24,390 bases of DNA from CAYIBD01 sp964361655 (GCA_964361655.1 CAYIBD010000008.1:1-24390), one strand, 5' to 3'; shown: positions 1 to 6,752, counted from the first letter of the stretch. The notes: generated by a model not told the origin, from the letters alone. Program-made: numbers and translations.

Positions 1-20
1 AGGCCCCCAAGCGCTCCCGG

Positions 21-196
21 GATTGCTTCGTCGGCCGCCAGTGGTAGCCTCCACGCAAGGACCGGTGAATCGTCATTGCGAGGCCGCCATGCGGCCGAAG
101 CAATCCCCACGAGATCGCCACGGCCTTCGGCCTCGCGATGACCCTTTGGGTCAGATTGCTTCGCCGGCCCCCTGCGTCGGCCTCCTCGCAATGACG
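21..196. repeat. Dispersed palindromic element (CGTCATTGCGAGG family)
   Basis: CGTCATTGCGAGG at 71-83 is repeated inverted as CCTCGCAATGACG at 184-196. Inside it CGAAGCAATC (96-105) mirrors GATTGCTTCG (154-163), and a third GATTGCTTCG lies at 21-30, suggesting a second, broken copy. I recognise these words as a non-coding repeat common in unrelated bacterial genomes. It carries no open frame. The flanking 1-70 stretch shows nothing else. Confidence 0.7.
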
Positions 197-229
197 TAAA
201 GAAAGACCCCACACCATTGGTGTAGGGTC
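197..229 (-). terminator. Probable Rho-independent terminator of the minus-strand lipoprotein gene
   Basis: GACCCCACACC at 205-215 can pair with GGTGTAGGGTC at 219-229 (one mismatch, 3-nt loop). On the minus strand the hairpin is followed by TTTCTTT (197-203). It lies about 60 nt downstream of the stop of the minus-strand gene at 291-503, the right place and orientation to end that transcript. The T tract is interrupted, so confidence is moderate. Nothing recognisable was seen in 230-290. Confidence 0.5.
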
Positions 230-290
230 GGCAGGGTGGGCCACGACGTTCGGGTCATGGCGCCGCGGCGGTAACATCGAGAGGTGGGCA

Positions 291-503
291 TTACTTCGTG
301 CGGTACCCCGCTACCTGATTCCATGGGATTTCAATCCCACCATCACTTCGCTCGCAGATCACGGCCTTTTTCACGAAAGCTAACCCTTTCGCGCATTGGA
401 GGACGGTGCCATCTTTGAGCTGAACTTCTGCTGGTCCATGCCACGAGGAGCAGGCGGCAAAGATCAGGCTAACACCGGCGAGCATAAAAAGAACTGCTTT
501 CAT
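291..503 (-). CDS. Small predicted lipoprotein, 70 aa
   Basis: An N-terminal hydrophobic signal segment (residues 3-17) is followed by Cys18 in a lipobox-like LIFAAC context, so export and lipid anchoring are likely; Phe at -3 is not ideal. The mature part (about 53 aa) is a short beta-rich sequence beginning with a KDGTVLQC stretch, with two further Cys about 15 residues apart that could form a disulfide. It resembles small SH3-like lipoproteins of the YgdI/YgdR type only in size and shape, so I assign no function. ATG at 503 is preferred over the in-frame TTG at 509 because an exact AGGAGGA (complement of 511-517) lies 7 nt upstream of it. Most other genes here lack such a Shine-Dalgarno. 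The gene is divergent from rplD and occupies the place where rpsJ/rplC would be expected. Confidence 0.65.
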   Translation of the reverse strand: MKAVLFMLAGVSLIFAACSSWHGPAEVQLKDGTVLQCAKGLAFVKKAVICERSDGGIEIPWNQVAGYRTK

Positions 504-576
504 GACCAATTCCTCCTATTTTTCTTGCGTTATGGGAGGTTGATAGCTGTCGATATATTATGTAGAGCATATACAG

Positions 577-1242
577 ATGAATGTCAAGGTCTACAACCAA
601 TCAGGCAAGGAGGCCGGCACCATGGAGTTGCCCAAGGTTTTTGAATTGCCGTGGAATGCGGATTTGGTGCACCAGGTGGTGACGTCGCAGGCCGCAAACC
701 GGCGGCCGGTGGTGGCCCATGCCAAAGACCGCAGCGAGGTCAGGGGCGGCGGGAGAAAACCGTGGCGGCAAAAAGGTACGGGCCGGGCGCGCCATGGCTC
801 GATCCGCTCGCCGATTTGGAAAGGTGGCGGCGTGACCCATGGCCCGCGGAAGGAGAAAAGCTACAAGAAGAAAATCAACAAGAAAATGGCAGCCAAGGCG
901 TTGGCTACGGTGCTCGCGGCAAAGCTTCGGGACCATGAAGTGCTCATGCTGGATGATCTGAAGCTCGGGTCGGCAAAGACCAAGGAGGCCGCGTCACTTT
1001 TCAAGAACTTTGCAAAGATCAAAAGCTTTAGCGACATCATCGGCAGCCGCAGCCGCGCCCTCCTGCTCCTGCCCGGTCCTGCACCCCAAACCCGGCAGGC
1101 CTTGCGAAACCTGCCCTACGTTGAGATTGATGAGGCGCGCAATGCCACGGCGCTCGATGTACTGAACCGCCGCTACGTGGTGCTCCCCAAGGCCAGCGTT
1201 GAGGTATTAGTAAAGCGCTTAGCACCGGCGCGTAGTGCCTAG
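577..1242 (+). CDS. rplD: 50S ribosomal protein L4
   Basis: 221 aa, normal size for L4, an early-binding large-subunit protein whose loop lines the exit tunnel. The central basic loop is visible as VRGGGRKPWRQKGTGRARHG (about residues 53-72), followed by WKGGGVTHGP, both L4 hallmarks. The C-terminal half shows the usual LMLDDL and LPYVEI segments. ATG at 577 gives the standard MxVKVYN opening. The 73-bp gap to the divergent lipoprotein gene is AT-rich and must hold the operon promoter, but I see no convincing -35/-10 pair. This is the first gene of the cluster: rpsJ and rplC, which usually precede rplD, are absent from the 576 bp upstream. rplW follows after 4 nt. Confidence 0.97.
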   Translation: MNVKVYNQSGKEAGTMELPKVFELPWNADLVHQVVTSQAANRRPVVAHAKDRSEVRGGGRKPWRQKGTGRARHGSIRSPIWKGGGVTHGPRKEKSYKKKINKKMAAKALATVLAAKLRDHEVLMLDDLKLGSAKTKEAASLFKNFAKIKSFSDIIGSRSRALLLLPGPAPQTRQALRNLPYVEIDEARNATALDVLNRRYVVLPKASVEVLVKRLAPARSA

Positions 1243-1246
1243 GCCT

Positions 1247-1648
1247 ATGGTTGCGATTCTTGATCGTTTCAAGAGGAAGCGGAAGGCGCTCGGCCGGCCG
1301 GAAGCGGCGGAGGAACCAAAGGCCGCCGGATCAGCTCCGGCCGCCGCGGCGCGAGATCGGCCGAAGGGGGAGCGCCGCATCGTCGGGGTGATCGTTGCTC
1401 CGCACCTCACCGAAAAGAGCTCGGCCGGCAACGCCCGGGGCTGGTATACCTTCCGGGTCCGCGATACCGCCGATAAGATACTGATCAGGAGGGCGGTTGA
1501 AGATCGGTACGGCGTCACGGTCGAGCGGGTCAGAATTGTACATCAGCCGGCAAAGAAGGTTCGCCTCGGCCGGATCACGGGCGAGGCGCCGGGGTTTAAA
1601 AAGGCCATGGTAAAGGTCAGGGCCGGCCAAAGCATTGAATTTACCTAG
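1247..1648 (+). CDS. rplW: 50S ribosomal protein L23
   Basis: 133 aa from ATG 1247; a GTG at 1235 overlapping the rplD stop is a less likely alternative. The L23 domain starts near residue 45 (VGVIVAPHLTEKSS) and runs to the end, including the FKKAMVKV strand and the final basic/acidic tail. L23 binds domain III of 23S rRNA at the tunnel exit and docks trigger factor and SRP. The first 40 or so residues are a basic then Ala/Pro-rich extension (FKRKRKALGRPEAAEEP) not present in E. coli L23 and probably disordered. No Shine-Dalgarno is seen; the 4-nt spacing suggests translational coupling to rplD. Confidence 0.95.
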   Translation: MVAILDRFKRKRKALGRPEAAEEPKAAGSAPAAAARDRPKGERRIVGVIVAPHLTEKSSAGNARGWYTFRVRDTADKILIRRAVEDRYGVTVERVRIVHQPAKKVRLGRITGEAPGFKKAMVKVRAGQSIEFT

Positions 1649-1649
1649 C

Positions 1650-1737
1650 GACGCTAATACGCGAATTCATGCGAATGATGCGAATTATCAAAATATATTA
1701 GCATCATTCGCGTGAAGATTAGCATCATTCGAGTCGC
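1650..1737. repeat. Junction hairpin between rplW and rplB
   Basis: GCGAATGATGCGAAT (1671-1685) pairs with ATTAGCATCATTCGC (1697-1711), 14 of 15. A second right-arm copy GATTAGCATCATTCG follows at 1718-1732, and the outer ends CGAC (1650) and GTCG (1737) also pair. It starts 2 nt after the rplW stop and ends 3 nt before the rplB start, so it fills the whole gap. Confidence 0.8.
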
Positions 1738-1740
1738 GGT

Positions 1741-2559
1741 ATGAAGAAATACGCTCCCACATCACCGGGTCGCCGTCAGGCCGAGACGTTCGACACCTCG
1801 GCGCTGACGGTCCATGAGCCCTTTAAGCCGCTTACTATCGGCTGGCATCGGGCCGTAGGCCGGAATGCCCAGGGCCGCATCACCACGCGCCACAAGGGCG
1901 GCGGCGTGAAGCGGCTTTACCGGATGGTTGACTTCGTCTACGACAAAAAGGACATCCCGGCGGTGGTGGAGTCGCTCGAGTACGATCCGAACCGCACGGC
2001 CTTCATTGCGCTCGTGCGCTACGCCGACGGCGAGCGGAGTTACGTGCTCGCGCCGCAGGACTGGAAGGTCGGAGCCCGATTCCTTGTTTCTGAACAGGCT
2101 CCGGTTGAAGTCGGTAACCGCCTGCCGCTCGCCAAGGTCCCGGTCGGGACCTCGGTGTTCAACATCGAGCTCACTCCCGGGCGGGGCGCCAAGCTCGTGC
2201 GCTCGGCCGGCGTGAGAGCGCAGGTGCTGGCAATTGATGCCGGCTACGCGCAGCTGAAGCTTCCCTCGGGCGAAATCCGTATGGTGTCCTCCGAGAGCTG
2301 GGCGACGATCGGCTCACTGTCAAACCCGGAGTGGGGTTTCCAGACCATCGGCCGAGCCGGCCGCAATCGGCTCCGCGGCATCCGGCCGACCGTGCGGGGG
2401 ACGGCAATGAATCCCCGGGATCATCCTCGGGGGGGCGGCGAGGGTCGGGCGCCCCGCGGTACCCGCCGGCCGAAAACCATGTGGGGCAAGGTGACCGGCG
2501 GAGTCAAGACACGGAAGAGGAAGAGATCAGACCGGTTTATCTTGCAGCGACGGAAGTAG
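1741..2559 (+). CDS. rplB: 50S ribosomal protein L2
   Basis: 272 aa, the normal L2 length. Hallmarks are TSPGRR near the N-terminus, GRITTRHKGGGVKRLYR, the LEYDPNRTAFIAL core, RPTVRGTAMNP and the basic C-terminus (TRKRKRSDRFILQRRK). L2 is needed for subunit joining and supports peptidyl transfer. The conserved loop near residue 230 reads DHPRGGGEGR where most bacteria have DHPHGGGEGR; the first His (E. coli His229, mature numbering) is kept and the second is Arg. ATG 1741 comes 3 nt after the preceding hairpin, with no Shine-Dalgarno. Confidence 0.97.
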   Translation: MKKYAPTSPGRRQAETFDTSALTVHEPFKPLTIGWHRAVGRNAQGRITTRHKGGGVKRLYRMVDFVYDKKDIPAVVESLEYDPNRTAFIALVRYADGERSYVLAPQDWKVGARFLVSEQAPVEVGNRLPLAKVPVGTSVFNIELTPGRGAKLVRSAGVRAQVLAIDAGYAQLKLPSGEIRMVSSESWATIGSLSNPEWGFQTIGRAGRNRLRGIRPTVRGTAMNPRDHPRGGGEGRAPRGTRRPKTMWGKVTGGVKTRKRKRSDRFILQRRK

Positions 2560-2568
2560 TTTGTAGTT

Positions 2569-2670
2569 ATCAGTTATTAGTTTTAGCTTTCAAGTTATTA
2601 GTTACAGTTTGAAGAAAACTAAAATCAAAAACTGTAAACCAAAACCGAGAACCAAAAACTAAGAACTGAT
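2569..2670. repeat. Junction hairpin between rplB and rpsS
   Basis: ATCAGTTATTAGTTTT (2569-2584) mirrors AAAACTAAGAACTGAT (2655-2670), 15 of 16. An inner pair TTACAGTTT (2602-2610) and AAACTGTAA (2629-2637) is perfect. The arms are T-rich then A-rich, made of words like AGTTATTAGTT and AACCAAAAACT. The right arm ends 1 nt before the rpsS ATG. Confidence 0.85.
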
Positions 2671-2671
2671 T

Positions 2672-2995
2672 ATGGCGCGGAGTTTGAAAAAAGGTCCATA
2701 CGTTCACCCATCGATCTTGAAATGGATGGCTCGCACCAAGCCCGGTTCGGGCACAGCCATCAAGACCTGGGCGCGCAATTCCGTGATTACCCCCGAGATG
2801 GTTGGCTACACCTTCGGGGTGCATAACGGCCGGACGTTCGTTGAGGTGAAGATCACCGAGGAAATGGTTGGACAGCGTCTCGGCGAGTTTAGCCCGACGC
2901 GGAAGTTCGTCAGGCATGGCGGACGCATGCAGCGGGAACTCGAGGCCAAGGCCGTGGAGACCGCGAAGGCCACGGCGGCACCGGGGCAATCGTAG
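2672..2995 (+). CDS. rpsS: 30S ribosomal protein S19
   Basis: 107 aa. The opening MARSLKKGPYV, RNSVITPEMVGYTFGVHNG and GEFSPTRKFVRHGG are diagnostic of S19, which sits in the 30S head and contacts S13 and the A-site finger. The core is about 90 residues; the last 20 or so (AVETAKATAAPGQS) form an Ala-rich tail beyond the E. coli end. ATG 2672 directly follows the right arm of the junction hairpin, with no Shine-Dalgarno. rplV starts 16 nt downstream. Confidence 0.97.
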   Translation: MARSLKKGPYVHPSILKWMARTKPGSGTAIKTWARNSVITPEMVGYTFGVHNGRTFVEVKITEEMVGQRLGEFSPTRKFVRHGGRMQRELEAKAVETAKATAAPGQS

Positions 2996-3011
2996 ATCGG
3001 ACATTGATCCC

Positions 3012-3530
3012 ATGAAGGTAGAAGCACGGTTACGGTATCTGCGTCTATCGCCGCGTAAGGTGCGCGGCGTTGCCAACGTGATTCGGGGGAAGCGGGTGCC
3101 GGAGGCCGAGCGCATCCTCGGGTCATTGAGGCGACGCGCGGCCGGCCCGATCGCCAAGGCCCTTGCCTCGGCGATCGCGAATGCGAAGCATGATTTCCAG
3201 GTGAGCTCGCCGGAGTCGCTCGTCGTGTCCGGAATCTCGGTCGATGGCGGTCCCACGTTGCACCGCCGTCGTCCCCGGGCGCGGGGCACGGCGTTTCCCA
3301 TCCGCAAGCGGACGAGCCACGTACACGTGGTGCTCGAGAGCACCGAACCTTCTAGCCGCCTTCGCCCGAGGAAGGCCGAGATCGCTTTCGCAAAGGACGA
3401 GGCGATCGAGGGTGAGGCCGAAGCAGGTCGGCCCGCTGGAGCGGAGCGAGCCCCATTGCGATCAAGGCCCCGGGTCCTCACCAAACCGCGGGACTTTATC
3501 CGGCGGGTCTTCCGCCGTAAAGTCATATGA
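3012..3530 (+). CDS. rplV: 50S ribosomal protein L22 with C-terminal extension
   Basis: 172 aa from ATG 3012. This start is chosen because MKVEARLRYLRLSPRKVRGV is the standard L22 opening; the frame is open further upstream but that part overlaps rpsS. L22 lines the exit tunnel with its beta-hairpin, here around GGPTLHRRRPRARGTAFPIR, and the domain ends near residue 112 (SHVHVVLE). About 60 extra residues follow, first acidic (EAIEGEAEAGRP) then strongly basic (KPRDFIRRVFRRKVI), well beyond the 110 residues usual in bacteria. The stop overlaps the rpsC start as ATGA. Confidence 0.95.
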   Translation: MKVEARLRYLRLSPRKVRGVANVIRGKRVPEAERILGSLRRRAAGPIAKALASAIANAKHDFQVSSPESLVVSGISVDGGPTLHRRRPRARGTAFPIRKRTSHVHVVLESTEPSSRLRPRKAEIAFAKDEAIEGEAEAGRPAGAERAPLRSRPRVLTKPRDFIRRVFRRKVI

Positions 3531-4216
3531 CCCACCGTGTCCATCCCTACGTTTTCCGCATTGGCGAGACCACGACCTGGAAATCGCGGTGGTTTAACCA
3601 GAAGCGCTTCCGTTCCTACCTACGGGAAGATACGCTCCTCCGCGAGTGGCTTTCCCGGCGTCTCCGCGGCATGCACGTATCCAGCATCGAGATTGAACGC
3701 TCCCCGAATGCTCTCGTCGTCACCGTCAAGACGTCTCGTCCGGGTATTCTCATCGGCCGGGGCGGAGAAGGGATCGAGAAGCTCCGCCGCGACATCGCCG
3801 GCGTTATCCGAACGATTGCTCGGCGTGCGGGCGCGGGAACGCCTCCTCCCGAGAAGCGGGAGCTGAAGCTCGTGGTCGAAGAGGTACGTTCCCCCGAGAC
3901 CGATGCAGCGATTGTTGCCGAGCAGGTCCGTGAGGACATCGAGAAGCGGATCCGCTTTCGCCGCCTCCTCAAGCAAACCGTGGAGAAGGTCATGGCGCAT
4001 AAAGAGGTCCAGGGGGTGAAGGTGATGCTTTCCGGACGCCTCGACGGCGCGGAAATGTCGCGGGTCGAGTGGGCCAAGCGCGGCCGGATTCCGCTCCAGA
4101 CCATCCGCGCAAACATTGACTATGCACTCGCTGAGGCCCGCACCAAGTATGGGACGATCGGCATTAAGGTGTGGATTTACAAGGGCGACGTTTTCGAAGA
4201 AAAACGTAAAGCGTAA
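3527..4216 (+). CDS. rpsC: 30S ribosomal protein S3
   Basis: 229 aa. It has the MTHRVHPYVFRIGETTTWKS opening, a KH domain with the GRGGEGIEKLR loop (about residues 82-92; the KH GxxG is GRGG) and the C-terminal S3 domain with KEVQGVKVMLSGRLDGAEMSR and a TIRANIDYALAEA segment. S3 sits at the mRNA entry of the 30S subunit. It is translationally coupled to rplV through ATGA. The last codons (EEKRKA) and the stop are written in the same AAACGTAAAGCG words that form the left arm of the following intergenic palindrome. Confidence 0.97.
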   Translation: MTHRVHPYVFRIGETTTWKSRWFNQKRFRSYLREDTLLREWLSRRLRGMHVSSIEIERSPNALVVTVKTSRPGILIGRGGEGIEKLRRDIAGVIRTIARRAGAGTPPPEKRELKLVVEEVRSPETDAAIVAEQVREDIEKRIRFRRLLKQTVEKVMAHKEVQGVKVMLSGRLDGAEMSRVEWAKRGRIPLQTIRANIDYALAEARTKYGTIGIKVWIYKGDVFEEKRKA

Positions 4217-4432
4217 AACGAAAAATGCAAGGCAACAGCGCAAATTTCAAAATAGCTTTAAGTTTTAAACTGTTGCTTTACCCGCGCACCGGAAAGCCAT
4301 GGGCTTTAGCCCATGGATGGAGCGGAATCCCAGCGGCTTTCGGTGCGGGGTTCCGCGCTCCAATGGATTACGGGCTGAAGCCACTGCAGTGGAGCGCTTC
4401 ACTCTTTGCGTTTCGAGTTTTAAGTTTAATTT
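4200..4432. repeat. Composite palindromic insertion between rpsC and rplP
   Basis: Outer AT-rich arms (4200-4225 and 4405-4430) use GCGTAAAACG versus GCGTTTCGAGTTTT words. Inside is a GC-rich core with several perfect palindromes: CCATGGGC (4297-4304) with GCCCATGG (4309-4316) around a TTTA loop; GGAGCGGAA with TTCCGCGCTCC; and CCACTGCAGTGG (4381-4392). The GGGCTTTAGCCC hairpin with flanking GC stems resembles non-autonomous ends of IS200/IS605-type elements. No transposase is present. Confidence 0.7.
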
Positions 4433-4840
4433 ATGTTGCAACCCAAGAAAGTTAAACATCGCAAGTGGTTTCGCGGTCGCTCCCGGGGAGTAGAAACCCG
4501 CGGTGCGGAATTAGCTTTTGGCAGTTTTGGCCTGAAGGCCGAAGAGGCCAAGTGGCTGACCGCCCGGCAGATCGAGGCCGCGCGTCGGGCCATTACTCAC
4601 CACATCCAGCGCGGGGGCAAGGTGTGGGTGCGGGTGTTCCCCGATAAGCCGGTGACGAAAAAACCTCCGGAGGTAACGCTCGGTGGCGGCAAAGGCGCGG
4701 TTGACCACTACGTCTTCCCGGTGCGGCCGGGCCGGATTCTCTTTGAGATGGACGGCGTGACGAATGCAGTGGCTGCGGCGGCGCTCAAGCGCGCCGCCGC
4801 GAAGCTACCCATGAAGACGCGAGTGATAACCAAAGGGTGA
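4433..4840 (+). CDS. rplP: 50S ribosomal protein L16
   Basis: 135 aa, normal length. The opening MLQPKKVKHRKWFRGRS, the FGSFGLKAEEAKWLTARQIE segment, WVRVFPDKPVTKKP and the GGGKGAVDHYVFPVRPGRIL region identify L16, which contacts the elbow of A-site tRNA. The usual MGKGKG is GGGKGA here. ATG 4433 lies just after the right arm of the palindrome. The stop TGA is 3 nt before the rpmC start. Confidence 0.96.
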   Translation: MLQPKKVKHRKWFRGRSRGVETRGAELAFGSFGLKAEEAKWLTARQIEAARRAITHHIQRGGKVWVRVFPDKPVTKKPPEVTLGGGKGAVDHYVFPVRPGRILFEMDGVTNAVAAAALKRAAAKLPMKTRVITKG

Positions 4841-4843
4841 GCC

Positions 4844-5032
4844 ATGAAAGCGATGGAACTCCGCAAAAAGTCAACGCCGGAGCTCCGGGCCTTGCTCCGC
4901 GAGCAGGAGCTCCGCCGCGAAGATCTCGTGCTCCTCCTCCGCCAGCGGAAGGTGAAGAACGTGCGGGAGCTCCGCGCCGTCAAGCGGCTGATCGCGCGTA
5001 TCCATACCGTTATGGGGGAGGCGAAGCTATGA
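4844..5032 (+). CDS. rpmC: 50S ribosomal protein L29
   Basis: 62 aa, typical for L29, a two-helix protein beside the tunnel exit that helps form the SRP/trigger-factor docking site with L23. The pattern MELRKKSTPELRALLREQ, then VKNVRELRAVKRLIARI, is the standard arrangement. ATG 4844 starts 3 nt after the rplP stop; an internal ATG at 4853 (MELRKK) would match the family start even more closely and is possible. Its stop overlaps the rpsQ start (ATGA at 5029-5032). Confidence 0.93.
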   Translation: MKAMELRKKSTPELRALLREQELRREDLVLLLRQRKVKNVRELRAVKRLIARIHTVMGEAKL

Positions 5033-5325
5033 GGGCGTTCGAAGGGATCATCATATCGAAACGCATGGCCAAGACGGCTGTCGTCCGGGTCGATCGGTTG
5101 CGGCGCCATCCGAAGTACCGGAAAGCATTCCGCACCTCCCGGAAGTATAAAGCCCATGTCGAAGATGCCATTGCGTGTGGGGTAGGCGATCGGGTGCGTA
5201 TCGCGGAAACCCGTCCGCTATCGAAAGGCAAGCGCTGGAAAGTCATGGGAGTCGTTCGGCGGGCTCTCACCGACGAGGTTGAATCCGAGGCATCCGAAGC
5301 GGGAAGCATGAACCAAGAATCATGA
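5029..5325 (+). CDS. rpsQ: 30S ribosomal protein S17
   Basis: 98 aa from ATG 5029, which overlaps the rpmC stop. The OB-fold S17 core (FEGIIISKRMAKTAVVRVDR, HPKYRKAFRTSRKYKAHVED, VGDRVRIAETRPLSKGKRW) ends near residue 80. S17 is a primary 16S-binding protein. The tail ends in MNQES (5308-5322), and these codons plus the TGA stop are part of the left arm of the junction hairpin. The same MNQES ending occurs on MetAP (12747-12761). Confidence 0.95.
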   Translation: MRAFEGIIISKRMAKTAVVRVDRLRRHPKYRKAFRTSRKYKAHVEDAIACGVGDRVRIAETRPLSKGKRWKVMGVVRRALTDEVESEASEAGSMNQES

Positions 5326-5372
5326 ATCGTGCGGCGATTCATGCTTCATGATTCTTGCTCCGTGATTCATAT
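5303..5372. repeat. Junction hairpin overlapping the end of rpsQ and reaching rplN
   Basis: CAAGAATCATGAA (5314-5326) pairs perfectly with TTCATGATTCTTG (5345-5357). A mutually exclusive stem CATGAATCG (5321-5329) with CGATTCATG (5335-5343) is also perfect. More GATTCAT words run on to the rplN start. The left arm contains the rpsQ stop codon. Confidence 0.85.
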
Positions 5373-5375
5373 ACC

Positions 5376-5741
5376 ATGATTCAAACGCGTAGCATGCTTA
5401 AGGTGGCGGATAACTCCGGTGCGAAGTTGATTCAAGTGATCCGCGTATTGGGTGGCTCGCATCACCGCTACGCTCGGCTCGGCGATACGGTCGTCGCGAC
5501 GGTGAAGATCGCCGAACCCCGGAAGCCGGTGAAGAAGAAAGATATTGTGCGGGCGGTCATCGTCCGCCAGCGCCAGCCCCACCGCCGTCCCGATGGGACT
5601 GCGGTGCGCTTCGATGACAACGCCGCGGTGATCGTCGATGGGCGTGAGCCGCGCGGCGGCCGGATCTTTGGGCCGGTAGCGCGGGAACTGCGCGAGCGCG
5701 GGTTTCTCAAAATCATCTCCTTAGCACCGGAAGTAGTATGA
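5376..5741 (+). CDS. rplN: 50S ribosomal protein L14
   Basis: 121 aa. MIQTRSMLKVADNSGAK is the canonical L14 opening, which fixes ATG 5376 rather than the in-frame TTG at 5355. Further L14 segments are VVATVKIAEPRKPVKKKDIVRAVIVRQ, RFDDNAAVIVD and the GRIFGPVARELRERGFLKI end. L14 forms intersubunit bridges with 16S helix 14. The stop overlaps the rplX start as ATGA (5738-5741). Confidence 0.97.
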   Translation: MIQTRSMLKVADNSGAKLIQVIRVLGGSHHRYARLGDTVVATVKIAEPRKPVKKKDIVRAVIVRQRQPHRRPDGTAVRFDDNAAVIVDGREPRGGRIFGPVARELRERGFLKIISLAPEVV

Positions 5742-6046
5742 AAGTCACGAGAGGCGATAGCGTACGCGTCCTTTCCGGGAAAGACCGCGGCAAGAGCGGC
5801 AAAGTCGCCCGCGTATTCCCCAAGACCGGCCGACTGCTCGTTGAGGGGGTGAACGTGAAGAAGAAGCACCGCCGCTCCCGCCGCCAGGATCGGAAGGGGG
5901 AGATTGTTCTCCTGCCCGCGCCGATTGCCGCCTCGGCGGTTTTGCTCCTGTGCCCTTCGTGCGGCCAGCCGACGCGGGTGAGGTACGGACGGACCGCAGC
6001 GGGAGAGAAAGTGCGGGAATGTAGGAAATGCGGCAAAGCACTCTAA
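5738..6046 (+). CDS. rplX: 50S ribosomal protein L24 with C-terminal zinc ribbon
   Basis: 102 aa. The KOW motif is near the N-terminus (RGDSVRVLSGKDRGKSGKV, residues 5-23) and is followed by NVKKKHRR. L24 starts 50S assembly. The C-terminal half keeps two Cys pairs, CPSCG (about 72-76) and CRKCG (about 95-99), a likely zinc ribbon that many bacterial L24 proteins have lost. The gene overlaps rplN by 4 nt. The gap to rplE (6047-6125) holds a short hairpin. Confidence 0.95.
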   Translation: MKVTRGDSVRVLSGKDRGKSGKVARVFPKTGRLLVEGVNVKKKHRRSRRQDRKGEIVLLPAPIAASAVLLLCPSCGQPTRVRYGRTAAGEKVRECRKCGKAL

Positions 6047-6072
6047 CCAGTGAACCATGGAGGTGGAGTCAA

Positions 6073-6120
6073 GAATTATGGAGAGGGCTAGCGTGATCCA
6101 AAATTCCTGATTCATAATTC
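6073..6120. repeat. Short junction hairpin between rplX and rplE
   Basis: GAATTATG (6073-6080) pairs perfectly with CATAATTC (6113-6120). Extra GATTCATAATTC-like words lie in the right arm. It ends 5 nt before the rplE ATG and is a weaker member of the junction-hairpin series. Confidence 0.6.
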
Positions 6121-6125
6121 AAGCC

Positions 6126-6662
6126 ATGACGAGTTTGCTTGAGAAGTACCGCAAAGAGGTAGTACCTGCCATGCAGGCGCAATTCGGATATTCGAACGCC
6201 ATGGCCGTACCGCGGATCGAGAAGGTAGTGGTGAACGCCGGCGTCGGTCGGCTGCGCGAAGAAAAGCAACTCCAATCGGTCCGCGACGTGTTGGCGCTCA
6301 TTACCGCCCAAAAGCCGATCCCGCGACCAGCGCGGAAGGCCATTGCTGCGTTCAAGACGAGACAGGGGCTTACCGTCGGCTACCAGACAACGCTCCGGGG
6401 GCGGCGGATGTGGGATTTCCTCCTCCGCCTCGTGGCGGTGGCGATCCCGCGCCAGCGCGACTTCCGCGGCATTGATCCGGCAATGTTCGACCAGCGGGGG
6501 AATTTGACAATCGGTTTCAAAGAGCATATCGTTTTCCCCGAGATGACCGGCGAGGCAGTGCCGTTCATTTTTGGTCTGGAGGTCACGGTGGTCACCACGG
6601 CCAAGCGGCGCGAGGAGGGGATGGCGCTCCTGAAGGCGCTGGGCTTCCCCATAAAAGCATGA
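6126..6662 (+). CDS. rplE: 50S ribosomal protein L5
   Basis: 178 aa, the normal L5 length. Recognisable segments are LLEKYRKEVVPAMQ, PRIEKVVVNAGVG, the PIPRPARKAIAAFKTRQG strand, VTLRG-like TTLRGRRMWDFL, DFRGIDP and the GNLTIGFKEHIVFPEM loop. L5 binds 5S rRNA and contacts P-site tRNA. ATG 6126 directly follows the small hairpin. Nothing odd in the core. Confidence 0.97.
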   Translation: MTSLLEKYRKEVVPAMQAQFGYSNAMAVPRIEKVVVNAGVGRLREEKQLQSVRDVLALITAQKPIPRPARKAIAAFKTRQGLTVGYQTTLRGRRMWDFLLRLVAVAIPRQRDFRGIDPAMFDQRGNLTIGFKEHIVFPEMTGEAVPFIFGLEVTVVTTAKRREEGMALLKALGFPIKA

Positions 6663-6663
6663 T

Positions 6664-6748
6664 GCCAATATGCGAATTTCATGCCAATCTACGAATATGC
6701 AAATTCGCATATTCGCTGATTCGCATAAGATTTGTAGATTAGCATCGC
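6664..6748. repeat. Junction hairpin between rplE and rpsN
   Basis: The central stem GAATATGC (6693-6700) with GCATATTC (6707-6714) is perfect around a 6-nt loop. An outer stem ATGCCAATCTACGAAT (6681-6696) mirrors ATTTGTAGATTAGCAT (about 6729-6744), 14 of 16. The left arm begins right after the rplE stop and the right arm ends a few nt before the rpsN ATG. Confidence 0.8.
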
Positions 6749-6752
6749 ATTG

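Noticed and set aside
504..576. Sigma70 promoter for rplD (TTGATA at 540, TATTAT at 556)
   Set aside because: The spacing between these boxes is 10 bp, far too short, and no other pair with 16-18 bp spacing is convincing. A promoter must be here but I cannot place it.
396..644. Plus-strand 82-codon frame overlapping the lipoprotein gene and the start of rplD
   Set aside because: It overlaps two better supported genes in other frames and has no start signal or domain.
2868..3011. N-terminal extension of L22 reaching into rpsS
   Set aside because: The frame is open upstream, but the canonical L22 start MKVEARLRYLRLSPRKVR begins at 3012, after the rpsS stop.
4225..4493. Small proteins encoded between rpsC and rplP
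   Set aside because: The short frames on both strands run through palindromes and have no start signals or recognisable domains. The sequence is better explained as repeats.
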